NCBI RefSeq assembly: GCF_002573715.1
Contig: NZ_PDHM01000012.1
Location: 249,368-313,367 of the forward strand
Origin: Paenibacillus sp. EZ-K15
GTDB taxonomy: Bacteria > Bacillota > Bacilli > Paenibacillales > Paenibacillaceae
DNA: 64,000 bases
Direction of reading: 5' to 3'
The position numbers were made by a program, and so were the translations under genes. Below are positions 1-9,197 of this stretch, in pieces. How positions within the stretch are numbered: position 1 is the stretch's first letter; every line of letters begins with the position of its first letter. The notes beneath the pieces are model-generated. The model ran no database searches. It saw only the letters and a program-made list of their open reading frames with translations, and was not told where the DNA came from.

Positions 1-158
1 TTATGTACGGGATGGCGCTTTCGCTATGAACGGACGGAATCAAGCAAGTGAGGGTCATTGTTTATTTGAAGAGATAAGAAAGTATAAGCTTCAGAGGCTT
101 ACCATCCTTATCTCGCAAGAAAAACTTCCGCTATACGCGGTCTGTCTTCTGTGAAAGT

Positions 159-176
159 ACGTCGATAGACGTTTTT
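159..176 (+). terminator. weak terminator-like hairpin
   Basis: A 5-bp stem (ACGTC/GACGT) with a GATA loop is followed by five T. It lies in the 261-nt stretch before the first gene, where a larger imperfect hairpin (arms AGATAAG at 72-78 and CTTATCT around 109-115) also sits. It may end a gene lying left of the window. An open frame runs from position 2 to a TGA at about 152, but I cannot assign it to a family. Confidence 0.3.
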
Positions 177-261
177 CTTATAAGCAGGATTTTAATCGGC
201 CAAAGACGTATATAATAATATACAGCATAAAGATGAATCCCAAGATTAACGATAAGAGCCG

Positions 262-744
262 GTGATGCGAATGAACGAAAGCAACTCCATATCGATCGTG
301 GTTGACGGTGATGCATGTCCAGTCAAGAAGGAAATCGCAGAGACTGCTCGTACATTTCGTGTGCCGGTACTGCTTGTTTCTTCCTATGATCATCTGCAGC
401 AGGCAGAAGAAGGGGTTACGACGATCCAGGTGGATCGGAGTGATCAAAGTGCGGATCTATACATCGCTAACCACATATCCAGGGGGGATATCGTGGTGAC
501 GCAGGATTATGGACTGGCTGCACTTGCGCTTGCCAAATCATGCCATGTGATATCCTTTCGTGGTCGTATTTTCCATAATGCGGATATCGATTTCATGCTG
601 GATTCCCGTCACCATCAGGCGAAGGCGAGGAAGCAAGGAAAGTATGGCAAAGGGCCCAAAAAACTGCTTGACGAAGACCGGAGTTTTTTTCAACATAAAC
701 TGACAAAACTTTTGCATGAATTGCAGGAGAATGTCCACCCGTAG
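262..744 (+). CDS. yaiI: YaiI/YqxD family protein (DUF188, UPF0178)
   Basis: A 160-residue (or slightly shorter) protein of the YaiI/YqxD family, a PIN-like fold with probable nuclease character but no firmly known role. The N-terminal acidic strand reads VVDGDACPVKKEI, and the conserved QDYGLAALAL and KGPKK segments typical of the family follow. Three in-frame starts lie close together (GTG 262, ATG 265, ATG 271) and none has a strong Shine-Dalgarno, so the exact start is open. A TATAAT hexamer at 211-216 may be the -10 element. The gene is immediately followed by dnaG and then sigA, the same order as yqxD-dnaG-sigA in Bacillus subtilis, so it is probably the first gene of the macromolecular synthesis operon here. 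Confidence 0.88.
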   Translation: MMRMNESNSISIVVDGDACPVKKEIAETARTFRVPVLLVSSYDHLQQAEEGVTTIQVDRSDQSADLYIANHISRGDIVVTQDYGLAALALAKSCHVISFRGRIFHNADIDFMLDSRHHQAKARKQGKYGKGPKKLLDEDRSFFQHKLTKLLHELQENVHP

Positions 745-785
745 CGAATACTATTTACGTGCCAAAAGAGATGAAGGTGGTTTGG

Positions 786-2603
786 ATGAGTACCGGACAA
801 GGTAATATTCCGGATGATGTCATTGAGGAAGTACTGGCCAAAAGCGATATTGTGGACACGGTCAGCAAATACGTGCATCTTACCAAACAAGGGAAATACC
901 TGAAGGGCTTGTGCCCGTTTCACTCAGAGAAGACTCCTTCCTTTACGGTTACACCGGAACGCCAAATCTTTTACTGCTATGGCTGCGGTAAGGGCGGAAA
1001 CGCCATTAAATTTAGAATGGAAATCGAAGGATTTTCTTTCCCCGAAGCCGTAAAGACAATGGCAGAAGAGAATGATATCTCGTTGCCGGAAGGTCAAGGA
1101 GTTCCCGTAATTCCTCGTAATCCGGAAAAAGAACGTTTGATTGAAGCCTATGAGCTTAGCGCCAAGCTGTACCATTTCCTGTTGAAGAATACGGAGCATG
1201 GTACGGAAGCCATGAAGTATTTACGATCCCGTGGAATGAGCGACAAAATGATTGACCAGTTCCAAATCGGTTATGCGCCAGATCGTTGGGACACGCTGGT
1301 TCAGTTCCTGACGAAGCGAGCCTTTGACTTGAAAGAGATGGAAAAGGGCGGTTTATTATCCGCAAGAAATGAACAAGAAGGCTATCTCGACCGTTTTCGC
1401 GGACGAATCATGTTTCCGATACATGACCGCAGCGGCAAGGTCATTGCGTTTGCTGGCAGAATACTGGGGGACGGTCAACCGAAGTATCTGAATTCCCCGG
1501 AGACACTTCTATTTAATAAGAGCCGCACATTGTACAACCTGCACCAGGCAAAGACATCCATACGCAAATTGCGTCAAATTCTGTTATTCGAAGGTTACGG
1601 TGATGTCATTTCGTCATGGGAAGCAGGACTTCACAATGGTGTGGCAACGATGGGGACCTCTCTAACGGAAAACCAAGTAGCAATCATGAAATCGGTGGCT
1701 GAAGAAGTTGTTGTTGTCTATGACGGTGATAAAGCCGGTATGGCTGCTGCGTTAAAAGTCATTCCAATGCTGGAAGGCGTTGGTCTCAGAGTACGAATCG
1801 CTTTGGTGAACGAAGGAATGGATCCTGATGATTACATCCGCAAATTCGGTGCCGAGCGTTTCAGGCATGTAGTAGAAACAGCTGTTTCAACAACAAAATT
1901 TAAACTTATATATCTGAAGAAAAACCATATACTGCTAGAAGAAGATGGTAAGATTGCGTACGCCAAAGAGGCATTGCCCATTATCGCAGTACTGAATTCC
2001 TCAACTGAACGAGAAGTTTACTTGAGGGAATTGTCCTCCGAGCTTCATCTTTCCTACGAGAGTCTTAAGCAGGATTGCAATCTGCTTCGGCAATCGATGC
2101 AAAAAAAGATGGGCGATGGGGATAATAAGGAAAAAAGGTGGAATAATGGTAGGCATAAAAAAGGGCGCCAGCCCGCCCCGGTACTTCTGCCTGCTTACCA
2201 TGCTGCAGAGCGGCGGCTGCTGTCGCTGATGCTGCAGGATGCGGAGGCCGCGCGATACGTTGGCGATCGCCTGGGAGAAGCGTTTAATATTGAAGATCAT
2301 GCGGCAATTGCTGCTTATCTATATGCTTTTTACGCACAGGGTAAATCTCCGGATATCAGCCGTTTCATGTCATCGCTGCACGACGATCGTTTGGAAATGA
2401 CGGTCAGCTCGATCATGATGATGGAAGCACCAGCCGAGTGGAATGTTCAAGTGCTCGATGATTGCATACGTGAGGTGCTGAAATTTCCGCAGCAGAGAGA
2501 GATCGACCAGAAAAAAGAAGAGATGATAAAAGCGGAGCGCTCAGGTGATTTTTTGCGAGCCGCACAAATTGCAAGTGAGATTATCGCCCTAGAAAGACAA
2601 TGA
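786..2603 (+). CDS. dnaG: DNA primase
   Basis: Primase synthesises the RNA primers for replication and works with the DnaB-type helicase. The N-terminal CHC2 zinc finger has its ligands at C43, H46, C64 and C67 (from the start chosen here). The TOPRIM catalytic core carries the EGYGDV glutamate near 269 and the DGD pair near 313-315. The C-terminal part, including the helicase-binding region, is less conserved and holds a basic low-complexity linker (KKGRQPAP). The length of 605 residues fits the family. The frame is open from a GTG at 759, but AAGGTGG at 774-780 points to the ATG at 786, which gives the usual short N-terminus before the zinc finger. It sits 41 nt after the DUF188 gene and 39 nt before sigA, consistent with one operon. 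Confidence 0.96.
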   Translation: MSTGQGNIPDDVIEEVLAKSDIVDTVSKYVHLTKQGKYLKGLCPFHSEKTPSFTVTPERQIFYCYGCGKGGNAIKFRMEIEGFSFPEAVKTMAEENDISLPEGQGVPVIPRNPEKERLIEAYELSAKLYHFLLKNTEHGTEAMKYLRSRGMSDKMIDQFQIGYAPDRWDTLVQFLTKRAFDLKEMEKGGLLSARNEQEGYLDRFRGRIMFPIHDRSGKVIAFAGRILGDGQPKYLNSPETLLFNKSRTLYNLHQAKTSIRKLRQILLFEGYGDVISSWEAGLHNGVATMGTSLTENQVAIMKSVAEEVVVVYDGDKAGMAAALKVIPMLEGVGLRVRIALVNEGMDPDDYIRKFGAERFRHVVETAVSTTKFKLIYLKKNHILLEEDGKIAYAKEALPIIAVLNSSTEREVYLRELSSELHLSYESLKQDCNLLRQSMQKKMGDGDNKEKRWNNGRHKKGRQPAPVLLPAYHAAERRLLSLMLQDAEAARYVGDRLGEAFNIEDHAAIAAYLYAFYAQGKSPDISRFMSSLHDDRLEMTVSSIMMMEAPAEWNVQVLDDCIREVLKFPQQREIDQKKEEMIKAERSGDFLRAAQIASEIIALERQ

Positions 2604-2642
2604 AGCCCCGCACATTGCTGTTTCTAGGGAGGAGGGAGTCGA

Positions 2643-3776
2643 ATGATGGCGAATGATCAGCATACTGAACTAGAAACGGAATTTACGCTGGATCAAGTCA
2701 AGGATCAGTTGATTGAACAGGGTAAAAAGAGATCCGTATTGAGCTATAAAGATATTATGGAGAAATTATCGCCATTTGATCAGGACACGGAGCAGATGGA
2801 AGAGTTCTATGAGCAGCTGGCCGACCTGGGTATCGATGTAGTAAATGAGAATGATGAAGAGGGTACTCACCGGCAATCGGGAGATTCCGAATCCCATGAT
2901 AATGAGGATTTTGGGTTTGACGACGATCTTTCACTGCCTCCGGGGATCAAGATTAACGACCCGGTACGGATGTACCTGAAGGAAATTGGACGGGTTCCGC
3001 TCTTGTCAGCTGATGATGAGATTGAACTTGCCAACCGGATTGAACAGGGGGATGAGGAAGCCAAGCGCCGTCTGGCCGAAGCCAACCTGCGTCTCGTTGT
3101 AAGTATCGCGAAGCGTTATGTCGGACGAGGAATGCTGTTCCTGGATTTGATTCAGGAGGGCAACATGGGTTTGATCAAAGCCGTGGAGAAGTTCGATTAC
3201 AAAAAGGGTTTCAAATTCAGTACGTATGCAACCTGGTGGATTCGCCAAGCGATCACCCGTGCTATTGCTGACCAGGCCCGTACCATCCGAATTCCTGTGC
3301 ATATGGTGGAGACCATCAACAAACTGATTCGTGTATCCAGACAGCTTCTGCAGGAGCTCGGACGTGAGCCTTCGCCGGAGGAAATTGCTGCAGAGATGGA
3401 ACTCAGTGTTGAGAAAGTTCGGGAGATTATGAAGATTGCCCAGGAGCCGGTTTCGCTGGAAACGCCGATCGGTGAAGAAGACGATTCCCATCTTGGCGAT
3501 TTCATCGAGGATCAGGAAGCCCTTGCTCCTGCGGACGCGGCTGCTTACGAGCTTCTAAAGGAACAGCTCGAAGATGTGCTGGATACGCTGACAGAGCGCG
3601 AGGAGAATGTGCTTCGTCTTCGTTTCGGACTCGATGATGGGCGCACGAGAACACTGGAAGAGGTCGGCAAAGTGTTCGGTGTTACACGCGAACGGATTCG
3701 GCAGATCGAAGCGAAAGCGCTCCGTAAGCTTCGTCACCCAAGCCGCAGCAAGCGGTTAAAGGATTTTCTCGAATAG
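2643..3776 (+). CDS. sigA: RNA polymerase principal sigma factor SigA
   Basis: The housekeeping sigma-70 factor, 377 residues, close to the 371 of B. subtilis SigA. It has a short region 1.1 at the N-terminus and an acidic linker. Region 1.2 contains [17 protein letters not shown], and region 2 contains [17 protein letters not shown] and [13 protein letters not shown]. Region 3 follows, and region 4.2 ends with [22 protein letters not shown] strong GGAGGAGGG sits just before two adjacent ATGs (2643 and 2646); either could be used. It is the last gene of the dnaG operon and is followed at once by a strong terminator. Confidence 0.97.
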   Translation: MMANDQHTELETEFTLDQVKDQLIEQGKKRSVLSYKDIMEKLSPFDQDTEQMEEFYEQLADLGIDVVNENDEEGTHRQSGDSESHDNEDFGFDDDLSLPPGIKINDPVRMYLKEIGRVPLLSADDEIELANRIEQGDEEAKRRLAEANLRLVVSIAKRYVGRGMLFLDLIQEGNMGLIKAVEKFDYKKGFKFSTYATWWIRQAITRAIADQARTIRIPVHMVETINKLIRVSRQLLQELGREPSPEEIAAEMELSVEKVREIMKIAQEPVSLETPIGEEDDSHLGDFIEDQEALAPADAAAYELLKEQLEDVLDTLTEREENVLRLRFGLDDGRTRTLEEVGKVFGVTRERIRQIEAKALRKLRHPSRSKRLKDFLE

Positions 3777-3786
3777 CTTAATCCAC

Positions 3787-3822
3787 GGACCTTCTGCAGT
3801 AACGGCAGCAGGTCCTTTTTTT
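3787..3822 (+). terminator. rho-independent terminator after sigA
   Basis: GGACCT pairs with AGGTCC around an inner CTGC/GCAG stem and is followed by seven T. It closes the DUF188-dnaG-sigA operon. Confidence 0.9.
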
Positions 3823-4042
3823 CGAATTTATGCATCGCATGTATAAGTTTCTTGGTTATGGAATTTCTTCCTGCATTTGTTTTATTGGTCTTTATTTTAG
3901 CTCTTTTTCAGACCCATTGCAAATGACCTGGCACAACTTATTTTAACCGGCTTTGCCGGTTTGCAGTTTGGTATCGTCTCTGTTAGGGTAAGGAATAGAT
4001 CGTGATTTGGACGAAAATATGGAATGGTAAGGTGTGTCAACC

Positions 4043-4801
4043 GTGAAATTATCAAGAAGATTAACGCAAATACTGGAGAAGATTCCACGCGGCAGCCGAC
4101 TTGCAGATATCGGTTCCGATCATGCCCTGCTGCCTGTGGCTGCCGTAGAGAGCGGAGCTGCAATTCAAGCGATCGCCGGTGAAGTTAATCCCGGCCCTTA
4201 TGATGCTGCTGTCAAACAGGTCATCGAATCAGGGATGACGGATGTCATCAGCGTGCGAAGAGGAGACGGTTTGAACGTACTCTCAGCCGGTGAGGCTGAC
4301 GTCATTACGATTGCCGGTATGGGCGGCAGCTTAATTGCAGCGATTTTGGACCGCGGCATCGATAAGCTGGAAGGCGTCCGCAGGCTGGTTCTGCAGCCAA
4401 ATGTAGGAGAAGATATCTTGCGCAAATGGCTGTACTCCCATGACTGGGTGCTGATCGAGGAGTTGATCCTGGAGGAAGACGGCAAAATTTATGAAGTGCT
4501 GATCGCCGAGCCTTCGCATACAACAGACCTGACGAATGAGCAGGTTTACACGGAAAGGACGATTGGAGACGGTGTCCGGTTATCCACGGACTGGCTTTTC
4601 CGTATGGGACCTTGGCTGACGAAGTCCCCGAATCCGGTGTTCTACGATAAATGGAAGTCGGAGATGGAGAAGCTGGGGCATATTCTTCAATCGCTTTCCC
4701 GTTCAGATCTCACCACGGCAGCCGATAAGGCGAGTGAGATGCGATCGGATATCGAGTTTATTCAGGAGGTGCTGGCATGCTTGCCAAAGGACAAACGGTA
4801 A
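4043..4801 (+). CDS. trmK: tRNA (adenine(22)-N1)-methyltransferase TrmK
   Basis: A SAM-dependent methyltransferase that makes m1A at position 22 of some tRNAs, orthologous to B. subtilis YqfN/TrmK. The SAM motif is DIGSDHALLP near residue 22, and the family-typical TIAGMGG and LVLQPN blocks follow, with an EEDGKIYEVL segment. The frame opens at GTG 4034, but AAGGTG at 4029-4034 is well placed for GTG 4043, giving MKLSRRL as N-terminus, similar to the B. subtilis protein. The last 25 nt overlap the Nif3-like gene, so the two are probably translationally coupled, as in Bacillus. The 220 nt upstream hold no gene, only a perfect 7-bp inverted repeat (AACCGGC TTT GCCGGTT, 3945-3961). Confidence 0.93.
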   Translation: MKLSRRLTQILEKIPRGSRLADIGSDHALLPVAAVESGAAIQAIAGEVNPGPYDAAVKQVIESGMTDVISVRRGDGLNVLSAGEADVITIAGMGGSLIAAILDRGIDKLEGVRRLVLQPNVGEDILRKWLYSHDWVLIEELILEEDGKIYEVLIAEPSHTTDLTNEQVYTERTIGDGVRLSTDWLFRMGPWLTKSPNPVFYDKWKSEMEKLGHILQSLSRSDLTTAADKASEMRSDIEFIQEVLACLPKDKR

Positions 4802-5892
4802 TTCAATACATGGAGCAATTAGCCCCAAAGCACGTGGCCGAACCCGATGACCGAATCGGACTCCAGCTTGGAACATTGCAAAAGGACATTCGCACGGTGC
4901 TGATTGCACTGGATGTCAATGATGAAGTGGTGGATGAAGCCATTGAGCTTGGAGCTGACCTGATTATCGCGCATCATGCAATTATATACCGTCCGCTGAA
5001 ACAACTGCAGACGGATACGCCAATGGGCAAGGTATACGAGAAGCTGATCAAACACGACATTGCGGTATATATAAGTCATACTAATTTGGACGTAACCGAA
5101 GGCGGGATGAACGATTGGATGGCGGAAGCCTTGGGAATCGAGAATACGTCGCCTATTCATGACATGCATAATGAACAGTTGTCCAAGCTGGTGGTATTTG
5201 TGCCGAAGAGCCATCATCAAGAGGTGCTGGATGCTGTGCTCGGCGCTGGTGCAGGCTGGATCGGAAATTACAGCCACTGTAGCTTCAACATCGAAGGCTT
5301 TGGCACCTATGTCCCACGAGAAGGCAGTAATCCTTTTCTAGGTCAGGAAGGCAAGATGGAACGTGCAAATGAGGTTCGGATCGAGACGATTGTTCCTCAT
5401 GCCATCAGAAATAAAGTGATCCAGGCGATGCTGAAGGCGCATCCTTATGAAGAGGTTGCCTATGATCTGTATGCGATGGACCTTAAGGGTAGATCCCTTG
5501 GTCTTGGCCGGGTCGGTAAGCTAAAGGAGCCTAAGACGTTGGCTGAGCTGGTAGACGTGGTAAAAGAGAAGCTGGAAGTCCCTCATGTTCGTGTCGTAGG
5601 AGAACTCGACCGCACCATCCGCAAGGCGGCCGTCATAGGGGGCTCCGGAGGACGCTACATGATGAAAGCACTGTTCCGAGGAGCTGATGTGCTGGTAACG
5701 GGAGATGTGGATTATCATACGGCACAGGATGCGCTCGCAGCGGGACTTACGATCATTGATCCGGGTCATAATGCCGAGAAGATCATGAAGGTCAAAGTGG
5801 CCGAGTGGATGGAACAGAAACTGCAGGAACATAAGTACGAAACCCGGGTTGTCGCTTCCCGCATCAATACAGAGCCGTTCCAGTTCGTTTAA
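4777..5892 (+). CDS. yqfO: Nif3-like dinuclear metal centre protein (YqfO)
   Basis: A DUF34/NIF3 family protein, 371 residues, the long form with a PII/CutA-like domain inserted between the two halves of the metal-binding domain. Metal-binding histidines are visible in IIAHHAIIYRP and YISHTNLDV in the N-terminal half and in DVDYHTAQDA and DPGHNAEK in the C-terminal half. The insert is around residues 130-235 and contains HPYEEVAYDLY. The molecular role is debated (a hydrolase-like or metal-chaperone role has been suggested for the family). It starts at an ATG with CAGGAGGTG upstream, inside the end of trmK. No terminator follows before the rnpB promoter. Confidence 0.93.
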   Translation: MLAKGQTVIQYMEQLAPKHVAEPDDRIGLQLGTLQKDIRTVLIALDVNDEVVDEAIELGADLIIAHHAIIYRPLKQLQTDTPMGKVYEKLIKHDIAVYISHTNLDVTEGGMNDWMAEALGIENTSPIHDMHNEQLSKLVVFVPKSHHQEVLDAVLGAGAGWIGNYSHCSFNIEGFGTYVPREGSNPFLGQEGKMERANEVRIETIVPHAIRNKVIQAMLKAHPYEEVAYDLYAMDLKGRSLGLGRVGKLKEPKTLAELVDVVKEKLEVPHVRVVGELDRTIRKAAVIGGSGGRYMMKALFRGADVLVTGDVDYHTAQDALAAGLTIIDPGHNAEKIMKVKVAEWMEQKLQEHKYETRVVASRINTEPFQFV

Positions 5893-6000
5893 AGAACAGA
5901 ATTGTAAGACATGGAAAAGTGTTATCTTTTTGACACGTGACCATGAACATTACTTCGTCCAAGCTGGGAAATTAATCAGCTGTTGTTAATGTTTAATGGG

Positions 6001-6029
6001 TTGTGTACCGCTTCAAATCACTGTATAAT
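6001..6029 (+). promoter_or_regulatory. sigma-A promoter of rnpB
   Basis: TTGTGT at 6001-6006 and TATAAT at 6024-6029 are separated by 17 nt. Transcription would start about 6036-6037, exactly where the RNase P RNA P1 helix begins. A second TATAAT overlaps at 6031-6036. Confidence 0.75.
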
Positions 6030-6036
6030 ATATAAT

Positions 6037-6456
6037 GTTGTCCGGAAAGTTTGACAGACAATCGCTGGCGGCGTCAAAGCCGCGAGAGGAAAGTCCGGGC
6101 TCCATAGGGCAGGGTGCTGGATAACGTCCAGTCAGCGCGAGTTGAAGGATAGTGCCACAGAAATGGACCGCCGATGGCCGCCTTAGGGTGGCACAGGCAA
6201 GGATGGAACCGAGGTGTAAGAGACCCCGAGGAACGCTGGTGACTTCGTTCCTGGTAAACCCCACCTGGAGCAAGACCTAATGGGACGCAGTCTCCTTCGA
6301 GGAGACAGCCTTAGCCCGAGGCGCGTCCGGGTTGGTCGCTGGAGCCGATTAGTAATGATCGGCCTAGATAGATGATTGTCGCTCATGGTGGCAGGGTAGT
6401 TCCCGCTATGACCACGAAGAGCACAGAACCCGGCTTACGGAAAGCTTTCCCAACTG
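6037..6456 (+). ncRNA. rnpB: RNase P RNA (type A-like architecture)
   Basis: The catalytic RNA of RNase P, which removes 5' leaders from pre-tRNA. Universal core blocks are visible: GAGGAAAGTCCGGGCTCC near 6085-6104, ACAGAAATGG near 6157, GGTAAACCCC near 6253 and, at the 3' side, GGCCTAGATAGATGATTGTC and ACAGAACCCGGCTTAC. P1 forms between 6044-6052 and 6442-6450, extended by GTTG/CAAC at the very ends. The stretch CATAGGGCAGGGTGC and the P8 (CTGG ATAAC GTCCAG), P9, P11-P12 and P16/P17 (TCTCC TTCG AGGAGA) helices match the ancestral type A plan as in E. coli, not the B. subtilis type B plan. A P19-like hairpin interrupts the 3' part. Ends are inferred from the P1 helix and the promoter. Confidence 0.95.
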
Positions 6457-6493
6457 AACAACATATTGCTTTACGGATATCGTAACGGTAATA

Positions 6494-6548
6494 ACGCGCA
6501 TTTTCTTTACATTCCTCATCAGGTGTGTAAAGGAAATGCGCGTTTTTT
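6494..6548 (+). terminator. terminator downstream of rnpB
   Basis: A long stem (ACGCGCATTT with AAATGCGCGT, extended by CTTTACA/TGTAAAG) is followed by six T. It ends the rnpB transcript about 40 nt after the mature 3' end. Confidence 0.9.
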
Positions 6549-6661
6549 CATGGGCCTATGAAAATATTGGGAGTTCATCCGCCCTTTAAGGATAATCGTC
6601 CATACCAAATAGCCCCTTGGATAATAAGCTATAATCATCAGCGGAAAGGAGATGCAAAAAC

Positions 6662-6940
6662 ATGTCTTGTTATAACGAAAATCCATGTCCTCCTGTGTCA
6701 CCGATAGTGTGCGAACCGATCGTTGTCGTTAGAGACCACTATGTACCGCAAATCGTACCGGTTATTCATCCGATTAAAGTGGTGGATAAGATTCACTGTG
6801 TACCTGTAGAAAAACATCTATACACGTATAGCGAAGAAGAGGTTGTTAGCGACAATGTAGGCTATGGCGGAGTTACCGTATCCGGCAAGCGTTCGAAGAA
6901 AGCTGCAGTACGTACTAGCCGTTCGCGTCGCAAGAAATAA
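6662..6940 (+). CDS. spore coat protein, CotD-like
   Basis: A 92-residue protein with a Cys/Pro-rich start (MSCYNENPCPPVSP), then VVVRDHYVPQIVPVIHPIKV, and a strongly basic tail (KRSKKAAVRTSRSRRKK). The HYVPQIVPVIHP block resembles the CotD-type spore coat proteins that are deposited on the forespore surface by the mother cell. Such a gene would be expected under late mother-cell control, but I could not identify a convincing sigma-K promoter. The ATG is preceded by GGAAAGGAG. It stands alone, between rnpB and a convergent protease gene, and shares a bidirectional terminator with the latter. Confidence 0.75.
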   Translation: MSCYNENPCPPVSPIVCEPIVVVRDHYVPQIVPVIHPIKVVDKIHCVPVEKHLYTYSEEEVVSDNVGYGGVTVSGKRSKKAAVRTSRSRRKK

Positions 6941-6968
6941 ATGTGATGTCGCTTTGCCTCTGATTATG

Positions 6969-7010
6969 AATAAAGCAGCTAACGCTATCGAGGCGGAAGC
7001 TGCTTTATTT
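6969..7010. terminator. bidirectional terminator between coat gene and subtilase
   Basis: ATAAAGCAGCT pairs with AGCTGCTTTAT, with T-rich sequence on the plus strand and A/T-rich flank on the minus side. The two genes converge on it. Confidence 0.8.
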
Positions 7011-7018
7011 CGTGTATT

Positions 7019-8944
7019 TTATTCGTTTGAGCTGTTTAATTTGCGAAGCTCCTGCTCCAGATTCCGAAGCGTTTGACCTGGCCACATTTGGAGAGGGACT
7101 TCGGGCGCGCCAACCGCTTTCAAGGATTGGAAAATATCAATCTGACCATGACCGTAATATTTATCTTTTCCTTTATCGCCAAGATCGACCGCTTGGTTTA
7201 TCATGACGTCCATGACTTCCTGATTGGTCAGTTCAGGGTTCAGGGAACGAATGAGACCCGCCATGGCAGCTGCGTGGGGACTGGCCATGGAAGTTCCGGA
7301 TAGAGCCGCGTATTGATTCCCTGGAAAGGTGCTTGCAATATTGGTCCCTGGAGCAGCCACGTCGATATAATCGCCGTAGTTGGAATATTCCGCCCGTTTC
7401 TGATTGGAATCCGTTGCGGCGACGGCCAGCACTTCCGGATAGGCGGCAGGATAACCAGGGCGCTCCGTGTTGTCATTGCCTGAGGCGGCAACAAGGACAA
7501 CGTCACGGTCATAAGCATATTTCACGGCATCATGCAGGAACTGGGAATCCGCATAGTTGCCTAGACTCATATTGATCACCTTGGCTCCGTGATCCGTGGC
7601 CCAAATAATCCCTTCTGCGACGGCATAGGTTGTTCCTGATCCGGATCCGTCAAGCGCTTTGACCGGCATGATTTTGTTGTACCAGCTTACCCCGGCAACA
7701 CCTTCACCGTTATTGACCAGGGCGCCGATGATCCCGGCCACATGCGTACCATGACCAACATCATCCAAGGGTTGCTTGTCCTTATCTACGATGTTGTACC
7801 CTTCCACCAACTGCCCATTCAAATCGGAATGCTGAAGATCCACTCCTGTATCAACGACTGCAATGATCACATCTTCACTGCCTCTGGATAAATCCCAGCC
7901 CCGGTTCGTCTCAATGACGGGCAAATTCCACTGATACTGAGAAAACAGCAAATCATTCGGGATATTGACCTGCGCGTTCGCTCCATCCGGTAAGGAATCC
8001 GCGTTTACCCTGGATTGATGGGGGCGATCATTGGTTAAATAGATGTAGTGAGGCTCGGTATATTTGGGTTTCCACTTCTGCTCGAAATAGGAGCGGAGTT
8101 TAAGGTAGTCCATATCCTTGGAACGAAAAACATAAGCATACCCAAGTTTCCTCGGAATTTCACACGATATTTCCTTAGAGATATCGAGGAGCTGCTGCTG
8201 TGACGGCTCATTTTGAAAGGACACTACAATTTCATTTTCGTAAAAGTGACTGGCCTTTTCATTATCATGTCCGGTTTTGACGGTAATGTCGGAGAGGGTA
8301 TCCGCATGAATGGATTCGACCTTGAATTTTCCTTCCTTCGGGTACGGAATTAAACGCAGATTCCGCTTCTGGTGATTGCTTACTTCATGCAGTATGCCTT
8401 GATTAACCAAGGCGGCAGCGCCATATTTGCCATCCTTGGACGGCTCGGCAACAACAAAATAAGGCTGCCCCGCGACATTGAACTTGGGTGAATCATAAGT
8501 TTCTCCCCGTTTAAGCTTCTGCTGCGCCATTTGGAAATGATGAGTAATCAAATTTTTATCTTTTTTGCTCATTTTGGGAAGCAGACCCTGTATATCTGTC
8601 ATTTTGTTTTGCTTAAGGTTATACCACCGTACTTGCTGAAAATGTTTGTGAAACTTTTGTTCTTTTTGCGTATAGGCTTTTATTTGACCTGGGCTGCGCA
8701 AAGCGTTATTGTTCAGCATCCTGCGCAGATGACCTTTTGCATCAATACGGTTTAGTTGATCCGTTGCCTGGATATCGCTTTGCATGGTAAAGTGTTTGGC
8801 CTTGTTCTCCTCTTGGGGCCTTAAAGGCTGTGCCGGTTCAGCTGTTGGAGCCGGCTGTTTCGAACCGGGGATGAACAGTAAGATCAGAAGCGCGCCAAGA
8901 ACTGACGCTGCACCTAGGATGCCCCACAGGGTACGAGATTTCAC
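7019..8944 (-). CDS. membrane-anchored subtilisin-like serine protease (S8)
   Basis: A 641-residue secreted or membrane-tethered S8 protease. The N-terminus is KSRTLWG followed by one long hydrophobic segment (about residues 7-25) without an obvious signal peptidase site, then a Pro-rich linker. The catalytic domain covers roughly residues 340-610: Asp365 in VVDTGVDLQHSDL, His398 in GHGTHVAG, oxyanion Asn490 in AASGNDN and Ser552 in GTSMASPHAA. About 300 residues between the anchor and the catalytic domain probably include the inhibitory propeptide and otherwise match nothing I recognise. A longer frame begins at ATG 8965, but GAGGAGG lies inside it and fits the GTG at 8944, which I chose. 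The gene is monocistronic and convergent with the coat protein gene. Confidence 0.92.
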   Translation of the reverse strand: MKSRTLWGILGAASVLGALLILLFIPGSKQPAPTAEPAQPLRPQEENKAKHFTMQSDIQATDQLNRIDAKGHLRRMLNNNALRSPGQIKAYTQKEQKFHKHFQQVRWYNLKQNKMTDIQGLLPKMSKKDKNLITHHFQMAQQKLKRGETYDSPKFNVAGQPYFVVAEPSKDGKYGAAALVNQGILHEVSNHQKRNLRLIPYPKEGKFKVESIHADTLSDITVKTGHDNEKASHFYENEIVVSFQNEPSQQQLLDISKEISCEIPRKLGYAYVFRSKDMDYLKLRSYFEQKWKPKYTEPHYIYLTNDRPHQSRVNADSLPDGANAQVNIPNDLLFSQYQWNLPVIETNRGWDLSRGSEDVIIAVVDTGVDLQHSDLNGQLVEGYNIVDKDKQPLDDVGHGTHVAGIIGALVNNGEGVAGVSWYNKIMPVKALDGSGSGTTYAVAEGIIWATDHGAKVINMSLGNYADSQFLHDAVKYAYDRDVVLVAASGNDNTERPGYPAAYPEVLAVAATDSNQKRAEYSNYGDYIDVAAPGTNIASTFPGNQYAALSGTSMASPHAAAMAGLIRSLNPELTNQEVMDVMINQAVDLGDKGKDKYYGHGQIDIFQSLKAVGAPEVPLQMWPGQTLRNLEQELRKLNSSNE

Positions 8945-9197
8945 AAGTTTTCCTCCTCGCCGCATTTCATGATTTAAGTAGTCTTAGCGTGGGAAGAGTG
9001 AATCCTTTTTATGCGTTCCATTTCGTGATAAAACGGATGTGAGTTCGCAAAATGAAATGTACTAAAAATAACCGTGTAAGTGTATTCATGATAGGGATTT
9101 CGTTATCCCGAAATTTGTGTTAGGATAGTACATATTATAACGACCGCCAGGTTATATGACCTGTAGGGTCACGACCATTTAAGGGGGATCTATCGTA

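Noticed and set aside
1..152. An open plus-strand frame from the left edge to a TGA near 152
   Set aside because: It is short and without recognisable motifs; it crosses a hairpin and could equally be non-coding, so it was not called as a gene end.
6618..6640. Sigma-K promoter for the coat protein gene
   Set aside because: ATAATAAG and TATAATCA near the gene do not fit the CATANNNTA consensus with an upstream AC at the right distance.
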